DNA of 64,000 bases from Streptomyces aureus (GTDB lineage: Bacteria; Actinomycetota; Actinomycetes; Streptomycetales; Streptomycetaceae), in the NCBI RefSeq assembly GCF_000725495.1, contig NZ_JNZD01000004.1, positions 620,001 to 684,000 of the forward strand. The letters run 5' to 3'. The notes under the pieces were generated by a model that was not told the origin of the DNA, did not search any database, and was given only the letters and a program-made list of their open reading frames with translations. Each line of letters opens with the position of its first letter. Positions within the stretch are counted from its first letter, which is position 1. Below, piece by piece: positions 1-8,348 of the stretch. The position numbers and the translations under genes were made by a program.

Positions 1-1205
1 CGGATCACGACCGGATCCGTGAAGTGGTCGTGCAGATGGTCCACGTACTCGATGACCCGGTCCTCGGTGGTGCCGGACAGGGCGACGAAGTCGAACATCG
101 CGAGGTGCTGGACGAGTTCGCACAGGCCCACTCCCCCGGCGTGCGGGCAGACCGGGACGCCGAACCTGGCGGCGAGGAGCAGAATGGCGAGGTTCTCGTT
201 GACGCCGCCGACCCGGGCGGCGTCGAGCTGCAGGATGTCCAGGGAACCCGCCTGCAGGAGCTGCTTGAAGACGACGCGGTTGTGCACGTGCTCGCCGGTG
301 GCGACCTTGACGGGGGCGACGGCGGCACGCACGCGGGCGTGGCCGAGGATGTCGTCCGGGCTGGTCGGCTCCTCCATCCAGTACGGCCGGAACTCGGCGA
401 GCGCCCTGGTCCATTCGATCGCCTCGTCCACGTTCCAGCGCTGGTTGGCGTCGACGGCGATGCGGACGTCCGGGCCCACCGCCGCGCGGGCGGCGCGCAG
501 CCGCCGTACGTCGTCCGCCAGGTCCGCGCCGACCTTCAGCTTGATCTGCCGGAACCCCTCGTCGACGGCCTCGACGGCCAGCCGGGTGAGCTTCTCGTCT
601 CCGTAGCCGAGCCAGCCGGGCGAGGTGGTGTACGCGGGATAGCCCCGGTCCCGCAGGGCCGCGGCGCGTTCCCCGGCTCCTTCCCGGCCCCGGCGCAGCA
701 GGTCGAGCGCCTGCTCGGGCGTCAGCGCGTCCGTGAGGTAGCGGAAGTCGACCTGGCCGACGAGCCACTCGGGATCGGCCTCCGCGAGCAGCCGCCACAG
801 TGGCAGGCCCGCGCGCCGCGCGGCCAGGTCCCACACGGCGTTGACGACGGCGCCGATCGCCATGTGCATCACGCCCTTCTCGGGCTCCAGCCAGCGCAGT
901 TGGCTGTCGCCCACCAGGTCCCGGGACAGCGAACCGGGGTCGGCGCACAGCGCGTCGACGGACCGTCCGACGACGTGTCCTCGCAGCGCCTCGATCGCGG
1001 CGACCTGGACCTCGTTGCCCCGGCCGATGGTGAAGACGAAGCCGTGTCCGGCGGCCCCGTCCGGGGCGTCGGTGCGCAGGACGACGTACGCCGCCGAGTA
1101 GTCGGGGTCCGGGTTCATCGCGTCCGAGCCGTCGAGCTCGCGCGAGGTGGGGAAGCGGATGTCGTGGGTGTCGAGGGCGACGACGCGCGCGGGGGTCGGG
1201 GGCAC
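1..1205 (-). CDS. L-fuconate dehydratase, enolase superfamily (3' end missing)
   Basis: Predicted to dehydrate L-fuconate to 2-keto-3-deoxy-L-fuconate in sugar-acid catabolism. The minus-strand reading shows the N-terminal block [20 protein letters not shown], typical of fuconate dehydratases, then the catalytic KxK motif in FRQIKLKVG, metal-ligand blocks [19 protein letters not shown] and [12 protein letters not shown], and the base/His block CPHAGGVGL. About 401 residues lie in the window and the frame runs off the left edge after TDPVVIR, so only the last few dozen residues are missing. I chose GTG at 1205 because GGAAAGG sits 6 bases upstream; an in-frame ATG at 1238 lacks such a site. 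It is divergent from the amidase at 1417. Family assignment is firm; the exact sugar-acid substrate is inferred. Confidence 0.88.
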   Translation of the reverse strand, partial: MPPTPARVVALDTHDIRFPTSRELDGSDAMNPDPDYSAAYVVLRTDAPDGAAGHGFVFTIGRGNEVQVAAIEALRGHVVGRSVDALCADPGSLSRDLVGDSQLRWLEPEKGVMHMAIGAVVNAVWDLAARRAGLPLWRLLAEADPEWLVGQVDFRYLTDALTPEQALDLLRRGREGAGERAAALRDRGYPAYTTSPGWLGYGDEKLTRLAVEAVDEGFRQIKLKVGADLADDVRRLRAARAAVGPDVRIAVDANQRWNVDEAIEWTRALAEFRPYWMEEPTSPDDILGHARVRAAVAPVKVATGEHVHNRVVFKQLLQAGSLDILQLDAARVGGVNENLAILLLAARFGVPVCPHAGGVGLCELVQHLAMFDFVALSGTTEDRVIEYVDHLHDHFTDPVVI

Positions 1206-1416
1206 GGCGGGCCTTTCCGTCGGCGGCAGGGGGACCATGGCCGGGGGCGCGGGGGAGCTCGGTCCCGAGGATCTCTCCCCCGGCCGGTCCCCGTACAGGG
1301 TCCGGCGCGCTTCGGCCAGCCGAATGTCCCGGGCCTCGGGCTCTCGACGCGGCGCCCCGGCCGGGGCAGAGTTCTCCCGTAACTACTCACCAGTACGACA
1401 CGAGTGAGGAGCGCCC

Positions 1417-2757
1417 GTGACCAACTGGGCCGGCCGGACCGCCACCGAGATCGCCGCAGCCGTGCGCGAGAAGAAGGTCTCCCCCCGCGAGGTGGTGGCC
1501 GAGCACCTCGCGCGGATCGAACGTCTCGACGGGCGCGTGGGCGCCTTCCGCACGGTCCGCGCCGAGGCGGCCCTGGCGGAGGCCGACGAACTGGCCGGCC
1601 GGGACCTGGACCGCCTTCCGCTGGCGGGCGTGCCGGTGGCGGTGAAGGACAACCTCGCGGTGCGCGGCGAGTCGACCCGCAACGGTTCCGCCGCGACCCC
1701 GGACACGCCCGCCGCCGAGGACCATGTCACGGTGGCCCGGCTGCGGGCGGCTGGCGCCGTCGTGGTGGGCCTGACGAACGTGCCCGAACTGTGCGTCTTC
1801 GGCACCACGGAGGGCGTGTACGGCAACGCCCGCAATCCCTGGGACCTGTCCCGCACGGCGGGCGGCTCCTCCGGCGGCAGCGCGGCGGCCGTCGCCGCCG
1901 GGATGGTGCCGGTCGCGCTCGGCAACGACGGCATGGGCTCGCTGCGCATCCCGGCCGCCAACTGCGGTCTGGTCACGCTGAAGCCCGGCCACGGAGTGAT
2001 CCCCGCCGGGATCGGGCACGGCGACTGGTTCGGCATGTCGGAGAACGGTCCGCTGGCCACCACGGTCGAGGACGCCCGGCTGATGTTCGCGCTGCTCGCG
2101 GACATCGAGCCGGCCCCGCCCGCGGAGCCCGCGCACCGCAGGATCGCCCTGTCGGTGCGCAGCCCGCTGGCCGGCGTCCGCGTCACGCGGCCGTATACGG
2201 ACGCGGCCCGGGAGGCGGCCGCGCTGCTGGCCGAGGCCGGCCACCGGGTGCGGACGGCGAACCCGCCGTATCCGCTCTGGCTGGGCACGACCTCGCTCGC
2301 GCACTGGACGGCGGGCACCGCGGTCGACGCGGAGGATCTCGAACCGCGCAGGCTGGCCCGGCGCACCCGCGTGCACGCCTCGGTCGGGCGCCGCTTCGTG
2401 ACCGGCGTCCGCAAGGGGGAGCGCCGCGAGCAGCTGCGCGGGCGCCTTGCGGCGTTCTTCGCGGAGCACGACGTGCTGCTCACCCCCGCGCTCGCCCGGC
2501 GCGGTCCGGCCTCGGTCGACTGGCACAAGCGGGGCTGGGTGCGCAACGTCCTGGCGAACACCACCTACTCGCCGATGACCCCGCCCTGGAACCTCACCGG
2601 CTGGCCGGCGATGTCGGTGCCCTTCGGGAAGCTGCCGGGCGGTGCCCCCTGCGCCGTCCAGCTCGTCGGCCTGCCCGGCTCGGAGGAGGCCCTGCTCGAC
2701 GTGGCCGGACAGCTGGAGGTCCTGCACCCGTGGCGGCGCACGGCCCCGCTCGGCTGA
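1417..2757 (+). CDS. Amidase signature family hydrolase
   Basis: A 446-residue amidase-signature enzyme, expected to hydrolyse a C-N amide bond in the cytoplasm. The Ser-cisSer-Lys triad is readable: Lys77 in VAVKDN, cis-Ser151 in AGGSSGGSAAA and nucleophile Ser175 in GMGSLRIPA. Length fits the family. The nucleophile loop reads DGMGS where many relatives have DTGGS, and the C-terminal half is divergent, so the substrate cannot be predicted. The GTG start at 1417 has GTGAGGAG just upstream. It is monocistronic: the gene before it is divergent and two hairpins follow the stop. Confidence 0.85.
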   Translation: MTNWAGRTATEIAAAVREKKVSPREVVAEHLARIERLDGRVGAFRTVRAEAALAEADELAGRDLDRLPLAGVPVAVKDNLAVRGESTRNGSAATPDTPAAEDHVTVARLRAAGAVVVGLTNVPELCVFGTTEGVYGNARNPWDLSRTAGGSSGGSAAAVAAGMVPVALGNDGMGSLRIPAANCGLVTLKPGHGVIPAGIGHGDWFGMSENGPLATTVEDARLMFALLADIEPAPPAEPAHRRIALSVRSPLAGVRVTRPYTDAAREAAALLAEAGHRVRTANPPYPLWLGTTSLAHWTAGTAVDAEDLEPRRLARRTRVHASVGRRFVTGVRKGERREQLRGRLAAFFAEHDVLLTPALARRGPASVDWHKRGWVRNVLANTTYSPMTPPWNLTGWPAMSVPFGKLPGGAPCAVQLVGLPGSEEALLDVAGQLEVLHPWRRTAPLG

Positions 2758-2768
2758 GGAGCGCGTCC

Positions 2769-2823
2769 GTGACCGGCACGCCGGTCACACGCCGAAGCCG
2801 CGGCCGGTCACCGGCCGCGGCTT
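2769..2823 (+). terminator. Two consecutive hairpins after the amidase gene
   Basis: The first hairpin (2769-2788) has an 8-bp perfect stem GTGACCGG/CCGGTCAC with a CACG loop. The second (2795-2823) has a 13-bp perfect stem AAGCCGCGGCCGG with a TCA loop. They directly follow the amidase stop and lie between it and the convergent small gene at 2894, so they may end transcripts from both sides. There is no U-tract, which is common in Streptomyces. Confidence 0.7.
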
Positions 2824-2893
2824 CCCCTGCTCGGCACTGATCGCGAGTCCGGCGTCCCGTGCCGTCGTCGCTCGTGCGGGCTCCTCGCCCCGG

Positions 2894-3070
2894 TCAGTCG
2901 ACGCTGGGCAGGATGTGGGGCTCGGCGAGGTCGTCCTCGTAGCCCGCGAGGCGGATGGGGGCGGACCTGGCCCACACGTCCAGGATGCCGAGCTTGGTGT
3001 CGGCACCGCCGCCGAGGCCCTCGATGCGTTCCTTGGTTCCGTGGTCGAGATTCGTCTTCTCTGGTGTCAC
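2894..3070 (-). CDS. Unrecognised small protein, 58 aa
   Basis: I do not recognise this protein. The GTG start at 3070 is preceded by a perfect AAGGAG six bases upstream (3077-3082), strong evidence of translation. It reads VTPEKTNLDHGTKERIEGLG, then GGADTKLGILDVWARSAPI, then RLAGYEDDLAEPHILPSVD and stop. It has no Cys, no signal peptide and no membrane segment. The N-terminal half is charged with a GLGGG hinge and the C-terminal half is acidic with aromatic residues, so a modified-peptide (RiPP) precursor is possible, but no maturase gene is adjacent and this is speculation. About 550 bp of non-coding DNA lies upstream, enough for its own promoter. Confidence 0.7.
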   Translation of the reverse strand: MTPEKTNLDHGTKERIEGLGGGADTKLGILDVWARSAPIRLAGYEDDLAEPHILPSVD

Positions 3071-3082
3071 CGCGCACTCCTT

Positions 3083-3623
3083 ATGTGTCGGTCACCCTCG
3101 GGACGTTGGTGCCCGGTGCTATCGGGTCGCCTGACGTCCGCTCGGGTCTGAGTCGAAGCAGTTAGGGACGCGGTGGCGCCGGTAACTCAGGTGGGATCAG
3201 GCCGTGATGACCGGCTTGTCCCGGGACGGACCGTGGGAGTCGGTGGACCCCAGTGGGTCTGTCCGTCGGCTACAGCCTAACCAAATGAGCAGGGCAGCGC
3301 TCTATGGGGCTGAAAACTTGAGGTTACTGTCACACGTCATCCAGGCCTCATCAGGCCTCGATCTGCGGCGATTTGAAACATGATGCCCTCTTCGCGACCA
3401 CCCATTCGGCTCAATATCGCCCCCGGACGGGGGCGTCGGGGCCGGCCCGGGGCATGACTGAGACACCATCGGCGCACGGTCGGCGCGCACGATCGGCGCG
3501 CGGCTGTCGCGTGCGCGTCCGGCACCGATGACGTCACGCAGTTCAGGTGCCGTTGGCCGGTTCGCAAGGAGCCCATGCTCTGCTGGCGCACGGCAACGGC
3601 TTTTCTCGCGGGAGGACTGACGC
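3083..3623. other. Intergenic region between two divergent genes
   Basis: About 540 bp without a convincing gene, upstream of both the 58-aa gene (leftward) and the HD protein gene (rightward). It holds a spaced inverted repeat GACGGAC...GTCCGTC (3225-3267) and a compact 7-bp hairpin CGCCCCC-GGAC-GGGGGCG (3418-3435). Bases 3270-3420 are AT-richer than their surroundings, as expected for promoters, but I could not fix a -35/-10 pair. Confidence 0.4.
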
Positions 3624-4220
3624 ATGGAGCTGCGCAGCGTCGAGGAGCTGATGGATCTGCTGCACGCCTGCCGGGGGGTGCACGAGCCCACGGAGCTCCC
3701 CGGCTCCCGGCGTCGCCCCGGCGGAGGAACATCCCAGGGCGATCCCGTCGATCTGCACGACCATGCCCTGCAGACCGCCGCGCTGCTGCGCCGGGGGCAT
3801 CCCAGCGACAAGGAGCTCCAGGTCGCGGGCCTGGTGCACGACATCGGGCATGTGCTCAGGCCCGGCGACGACGCCGGGCACGCGGCCCACGCCGCCGACG
3901 CCGTGCGGCCGCTCCTCGGCGAGCGGGTCTCCGGCCTCGTACGCCTGCACATCGCGGCGGGGCGCTATCTGGCGGCCGCCTCGCCGGGGCGCGGCCCGGC
4001 CCCGCGCGGCCCGCTCGCCCCGGCCGGTCCGGGCGGCGCGATGACCCCGGGAGAGCTCGCGGCCTTCGAGCACGACCCGCTGGCGGAGGACGCGGTGACC
4101 CTGCGGCAGGCCGACGACGCGGGCCGGGTCCCCGGGTTGTACGCCGGAGACATGGAGGACTGGCGCACCCTGCTGGAACTGGTGGCGGAACGTTCCGCGC
4201 GGCTGGGTGCGACGGACTGA
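3624..4220 (+). CDS. HD-domain protein resembling PhnZ-type diiron oxygenases
   Basis: A 198-residue HD-superfamily protein. The ligand pattern H47 (DHALQTA), H72-D73 (GLVHDIGH), H109 (RLHIAAGRYL) and D164 (RQADDAG) follows the order of the mixed-valent diiron HD oxygenases (PhnZ, TmpB, MIOX relatives), as do the later blocks RYL and GPGGAMTPGELAAFE, which mirror the QGGPM..EE..F segment of PhnZ. A plain phosphohydrolase role is the alternative. No phosphonate genes are visible; an SDR gene follows 144 bp downstream and may be a partner. Start ATG 3624 follows GGGAGG at 9 bases. The segment at residues 28-38 (RRRPGGGTSQG) is a low-complexity insert. Confidence 0.7.
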   Translation: MELRSVEELMDLLHACRGVHEPTELPGSRRRPGGGTSQGDPVDLHDHALQTAALLRRGHPSDKELQVAGLVHDIGHVLRPGDDAGHAAHAADAVRPLLGERVSGLVRLHIAAGRYLAAASPGRGPAPRGPLAPAGPGGAMTPGELAAFEHDPLAEDAVTLRQADDAGRVPGLYAGDMEDWRTLLELVAERSARLGATD

Positions 4221-4364
4221 AGGGCGCTCCGGGCGGCGAGCCGCAGGGCGCCGGTCCGGCGGTCGGCGGTCCGGCCGGCCAGCGGTCCGGCTGTCGGCGG
4301 TCCGGCGGGTCGGTCGACTGACGGGGGACTGTCGGCTGACGGACCGTCATGAGACGGTACGCGG

Positions 4365-5219
4365 ATGACGTCGCCGTACGGACCTCAGGACGGACTTCGG
4401 GACGGGCTTCGAGGCGGGCTGCAGCACGGGCTTCGAGGCCGGGCCGCCGTCGTCACCGGCGCCTCGCGCGGCATCGGACTCGCGATCGCCGAGGCTCTCG
4501 CCGCGGCGGGCGCCCGGGTGTGCGTGAGCGCGCGCGATCCGGACGGGGTGCGGAGCGCGGCCGAACGGATCGGCGGGATCGGGCTCGCCGGCTCCGTCGC
4601 CGACGGAGCGCACCTGGACGAACTGACCGGGCTCGCGCTGCGCACCTTCGGACGGCTGGACATCGTGGTCAACAACGCGGCCACCAACCAGCCCTACGGT
4701 CCGCTCATGGACACCGACCCCGAGCGCTGGCGCGCGGCGTTCGCCGTGAACGTGGAGGCGCCGCTGCGGCTGGTGCAGTGCGCCTGGCGGGCCTGGATGG
4801 GCGAGCACGGCGGGGCCGTGGTCAACGTCTGCACGGAGGGTGCCGGACACGTCGGTCCCCGGGTCGGGGCGTACGGCACGAGCAAGGCCGCCCTGCTCCA
4901 TCTGACCCGGCAGCTGGCCGGTGAGCTGGCCCCGAGGGTACGGGTCAACTCGGTCTCGCCCGGCCTCGTACGCACCGAGATGGCCCGGTTCGTATGGGAG
5001 GGCGCCGAGGACGAACTGGGTGCCTCGCTCCCGCTCGGCCGGATCGGCCGGCCCGAGGACGTGGCCGGCGCCGTGGCCTGGCTGGTATCCGACGCCGCCG
5101 AGTGGATCACCGGCGCGGATCTGCTGGTCGACGGGGGGACGCGGGTGAGGGCGGCCCACCCCGGCTCCCCCGCCCACGGCGTCCAGGAACGGCTGCGCCG
5201 GCGGACCCCCGGGGGATGA
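4365..5219 (+). CDS. Short-chain dehydrogenase/reductase
   Basis: A 284-residue classical SDR predicted to carry out NAD(P)-dependent oxidation or reduction of an alcohol/ketone. The cofactor motif TGASRGIG (31-38), NNAAT (103-107) and catalytic YGTSK (Tyr170, Lys174) are present. The position of the catalytic Ser, about 13 residues before Tyr, reads NVCTEG, so Thr157 appears to replace Ser. The N-terminus has a repetitive DGLRDGLRGGLQHGLRG segment before the fold, and a weak ribosome site precedes ATG 4365, so the true start may be slightly different. It ends only 24 bases from the convergent gene at 5244. Confidence 0.85.
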   Translation: MTSPYGPQDGLRDGLRGGLQHGLRGRAAVVTGASRGIGLAIAEALAAAGARVCVSARDPDGVRSAAERIGGIGLAGSVADGAHLDELTGLALRTFGRLDIVVNNAATNQPYGPLMDTDPERWRAAFAVNVEAPLRLVQCAWRAWMGEHGGAVVNVCTEGAGHVGPRVGAYGTSKAALLHLTRQLAGELAPRVRVNSVSPGLVRTEMARFVWEGAEDELGASLPLGRIGRPEDVAGAVAWLVSDAAEWITGADLLVDGGTRVRAAHPGSPAHGVQERLRRRTPGG

Positions 5220-5243
5220 GGGTCCGCGCGGTCGGTGCCGGTC

Positions 5244-6758
5244 CTACCACTTGCCGGGCGCGTAGTCCTTCATGAAGACGCCGTACAGGTCCTCGCCCAG
5301 CTCGCCGCGGACGATCGGGTCGTACACCCGGGCCGCGCCGTCGACCAGGTCCAGCGGGGCGTGGAAGCCCTCGTCGGCCAGGCGCAGCTTGTCGTAGTGC
5401 GGGCGCTCGTCGGTGATCCAGCCGGTGTCGACCGAGGTCATCAGGATGCCGTCGGTCTGGAACATCTCCTGGGCGCTGGTCCGGGTCACCATGTTCATGG
5501 CGGCCTTCGCGGCGTTGGTGTTGGGATGGCCCGCGCCCTTGTAGCCGCGGCCGAACACCCCCTCCATCGCGGAGACGTTGACGACGTAGGCGCGGCCCGT
5601 GCCCGCCGCCCGGGCCGCCTCGGCCATCTGCGGCCGCAGCTTGCTGATCAGGATGAACGGCGCCGTGTAGTTGCACAGCTGGGTCTCGAGCAGCTCGACC
5701 GGGGAGATCTGCTCGATGGTCTGCACCCAGGTGTTGCTCTCGACGACGTCGGGGAGCAGGCCGCCCGCGTCGATCGCAGTGCCCTCGCGGTGGCGGACGA
5801 CGCTGGCGTTGCCGGCGACCAGCGCAAGGTCGGCCACCTTCTGCGCCTCCAGACCGGACACACCGACGGGCAGCGCCTGCAGTCCGTCGACCGCGCCGGA
5901 GTTGAAGGCGCCGATGACGTGCTGGGCGGGCAGCTCGCCCGCAGGCAGCGGGGCGCTCTCGCCCTCGACGAGCGCGGCGTACGCGGACGGCAGCCGGCGC
6001 ACGGTCTGCGTGGCGTTGTTGATCAGGATGTCGAGCGGGCCCTGCTCGGCGACGCGGTCGGCCAGCGCCACGGCCTGGGCCGGGTCGCGCAGGTCGATGC
6101 CGACGACCTCCAGGCGGTGGATCCAGTCCGCCGAGTCGTCCATGGCCTTGAAGCGGCGGATCGCGTCGTTCGGGAAGCGCGTGGTGATCGTGGTGTGGGC
6201 ACCGTCGCGCAGCAGGCGCAGCGCGATGTACATGCCGATCTTGGCGCGGCCGCCGGTGAGCAGCGCCCGCTTGCCGGTGAGGTCGGTGCGGGCGTCGCGG
6301 CGGGAGCGGTTCAGGGCGGCGCAGTCCTGGCACAGCTGGTGGTAGAAGTAGTCGACCTCGACGTACCGCGTCTTGCAGGTGTAGCAGGAGCGCGGGCGCT
6401 GGAGTATCCCCGCGATCTTGCCCTCCTCCGTCACCGACGACGGCAGGATGCCCTCGGTCTCGTCGTCGATGCGCTGGGCGGAGCCGGTCGCGGTGGACTC
6501 GGTGACGGTCTTGTCGTGGGCCGTCTTGGCCGCGCGCCGCTCCTGGCGGCGGCGCTGCTTCACGGTCCGGTAGATGCCGGCTGTGGCGCGGCGCACGGCG
6601 ATGGCGTCGGGGTGGTCGACCTCGATCTTGTCGAGTTCGTCGAGCACGCTGAGGCAGACGGCCAGCCGCTCGGGGTCGATTCCGGGACCGAACGCGACGG
6701 CCGCCACATCTGTCGTGTCCACGGCGGGGTTCGCCCGGCCGTCCTCTGTCACCGTCAT
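5244..6758 (-). CDS. SDR-like oxidoreductase with N-terminal zinc ribbon
   Basis: A 504-residue protein. Residues 1-115 are mostly helical and charged. Four cysteines then form a likely zinc ribbon (C125-x2-C128, C143-x2-C146, in CYTCKTRY...LCQDC). An SDR-type Rossmann domain follows, with TGGRAKIG (168-175) and INNATQ. The region where a classical YxxxK would lie reads HPNTNAAKAAMN, so Lys is kept but Tyr is absent; Ser is present in VNVSAMEG. It therefore belongs to a divergent SDR group and its chemistry is unknown. ATG 6758 follows GAGGAA at a good distance. It is convergent with the SDR gene at 4365. Confidence 0.8.
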   Translation of the reverse strand: MTVTEDGRANPAVDTTDVAAVAFGPGIDPERLAVCLSVLDELDKIEVDHPDAIAVRRATAGIYRTVKQRRRQERRAAKTAHDKTVTESTATGSAQRIDDETEGILPSSVTEEGKIAGILQRPRSCYTCKTRYVEVDYFYHQLCQDCAALNRSRRDARTDLTGKRALLTGGRAKIGMYIALRLLRDGAHTTITTRFPNDAIRRFKAMDDSADWIHRLEVVGIDLRDPAQAVALADRVAEQGPLDILINNATQTVRRLPSAYAALVEGESAPLPAGELPAQHVIGAFNSGAVDGLQALPVGVSGLEAQKVADLALVAGNASVVRHREGTAIDAGGLLPDVVESNTWVQTIEQISPVELLETQLCNYTAPFILISKLRPQMAEAARAAGTGRAYVVNVSAMEGVFGRGYKGAGHPNTNAAKAAMNMVTRTSAQEMFQTDGILMTSVDTGWITDERPHYDKLRLADEGFHAPLDLVDGAARVYDPIVRGELGEDLYGVFMKDYAPGKW

Positions 6759-6858
6759 CGCTGCCGTTCCTCGGGTTGTGCGCCGCGTTCGAAACCGCGC
6801 TCGCTTTCGAAGGCGGAATTTTACGGACCAATCGCGCGCGGCACCAAACCCGTGCTGA

Positions 6859-8187
6859 TCATGGCGTGCAGGCGGTGATCAGTACGCGCACCTCCTCGGC
6901 CAGGGAACGGGACAGCAGATCCAGGTCCGGAACGGCCTCGGCGTCGGCCACGAGCCCGTAGTGGACCCGCCCGCGGTACGTCGAGACGGCCACGGCGAGG
7001 GCCTGGCCCCGGGCCAGCGGGGCGAACGGATACACCTCGGCGAGCGGGCAGCCGCCGAGCTTCAGCCCGAGGCTCGGCAGCGGCACGCTGGTGACGAGGA
7101 TGTCGAACAGCAGCCGGGCCGCCTGCCCGACGACCGGGCCGCCGAGCCGGTGCCCGAGCGGCGGGACGTGGTCGGCGAGCAGCGCGACGGCGCCCGCGCC
7201 CCGGTTGGGTCCGGCGTCCTTGTTCCGGTCCATCGCCGTACGGACGGCACGCAGCCGGCCGAGCGGGTCGGACTCGTCGACCGGAAGCCGTATCAGATAC
7301 CCGGAGAGCCGGTTGCCCTGTGGCTGCGCGGTGCGCGGCCGGCGCCGGGACACCGGGATGAGCGCGCGCGGGGAGACCCCCTCGCTGCCGTCGCCGCGTT
7401 CGTCGAGCCAGCGGCGCAGGGCGCCCGCGACGACGGCGATCAAAACGTCGTTGACGGTGCCGCCGACGGTCTTGCGGACCACGTGCACGTCGTCGAGGTC
7501 GATCACCACCCCGGCGGTGCGCCGGGTGCCGGTGGGCGCGGAGGTGAGGGCGGGCGAGGACTGCGCGCCGAGGGTCGCACGCGCCACCGAGGTGCCGATG
7601 TCGAGGGCGCGGCCCATGTCGGACAGGGTGCCGCGGACCAGGCCCGGGAGCTTGCGGACGTCCGGGAAGAGCCCCCGGGGCGGCTCCGCGGGGCGCGGGC
7701 GGGGCTCCGGGAGGTCCATCGGGTCCATGATGGCGGCGGCGAGCATCAGCGCCCTGAGCCCGTCGGCGAGGGCGTGGTGGAACTTGAAGAGCACCGCGAA
7801 GGACGTGCCGTCCTCGCCGGGCAGCACGTGCGCCTCCCACGGCGGCCGGCCGCGCTCCAGCGGGCGCTCCATGAGGCGCCCGGCCTCGGCGTGGAAGTCG
7901 GCGGCCGGCTTGTGCAGCAGGACGTGGTCCAGCGGCTCGAAGTCGGGTGCGGGCTCGCGGGCGGCGCTGCCGAAGGCGAGCGGGGCGGTCGGCTGCCACA
8001 CGTCGCGGATGCGCATGCGCAGCCCGGGTACGGCGGCGGCGCGGGCGGCGAGCAGGTCCGCCGCGTGGGCGCCGGCGGCGGGCGAGTTCGCGGTGAAGAC
8101 ACCGAGGGCTCCGAGGTGCATCGGGTGCCGGTCGGACTCGATGTTCCAGAACGCCAGGTCGAGTGGTGCGAGGAGGTCGGAGATCAA
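6859..8187 (-). CDS. Wax ester synthase / diacylglycerol acyltransferase (WS/DGAT)
   Basis: Predicted to esterify acyl-CoA onto diacylglycerol or fatty alcohol for storage lipid, at the membrane or lipid-body surface. The hallmark HHxxxDG is present as FKFHHALADG (His137, His138, Asp142 from the chosen start), with the usual N-terminal block PLDLAFWNIESDRHPMHLGA and C-terminal block in a 442-residue protein. The start is uncertain: TTG 8187 (ISDLLAPLD) matches where family members begin, with a weak GAGAG upstream; an earlier in-frame TTG at 8256 would fall inside a tandem 10-bp repeat that looks regulatory, so I prefer 8187. Confidence 0.85.
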   Translation of the reverse strand: MISDLLAPLDLAFWNIESDRHPMHLGALGVFTANSPAAGAHAADLLAARAAAVPGLRMRIRDVWQPTAPLAFGSAAREPAPDFEPLDHVLLHKPAADFHAEAGRLMERPLERGRPPWEAHVLPGEDGTSFAVLFKFHHALADGLRALMLAAAIMDPMDLPEPRPRPAEPPRGLFPDVRKLPGLVRGTLSDMGRALDIGTSVARATLGAQSSPALTSAPTGTRRTAGVVIDLDDVHVVRKTVGGTVNDVLIAVVAGALRRWLDERGDGSEGVSPRALIPVSRRRPRTAQPQGNRLSGYLIRLPVDESDPLGRLRAVRTAMDRNKDAGPNRGAGAVALLADHVPPLGHRLGGPVVGQAARLLFDILVTSVPLPSLGLKLGGCPLAEVYPFAPLARGQALAVAVSTYRGRVHYGLVADAEAVPDLDLLSRSLAEEVRVLITACTP

Positions 8188-8248
8188 GGGCGTGCTCTCG
8201 CGTCGACGACGGATGGGTGGACCTGCAGTCAAACCCGGGCAGGTGATT

Positions 8249-8268
8249 ACGGTCAAGTACGATCAAGT
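8249..8268 (-). promoter_or_regulatory. Tandem 10-bp direct repeat upstream of the acyltransferase
   Basis: ACGGTCAAGT at 8249-8258 is followed directly by ACGATCAAGT at 8259-8268, one helical turn apart, in an AT-richer patch about 60-80 bp before the acyltransferase start. This spacing suits a regulator binding as tandem monomers. No regulator is identified. Confidence 0.4.
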
Positions 8269-8291
8269 TACGCACAGTTAACAGCGGATTA

Positions 8292-8323
8292 AGTCCCGCC
8301 CCCGGGGGATCGGGGACGGGACT
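8292..8323 (-). terminator. Hairpin terminator after the GH92 gene
   Basis: A 13-bp stem AGTCCCG..CCCCG with one mismatch and a 6-base loop, starting 25 bases after the GH92 stop in the direction of transcription and followed on the transcript by ACUUAAUCC. It separates the mannosidase from the acyltransferase on the same strand. Confidence 0.65.
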
Positions 8324-8348
8324 CACCCGTCTCAAGAACGACCGGGCG

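Noticed and set aside
24..1382. Long plus-strand open frame of 452 codons
   Set aside because: It is the antisense of the L-fuconate dehydratase; the minus strand has family motifs and a ribosome site, the plus frame has neither.
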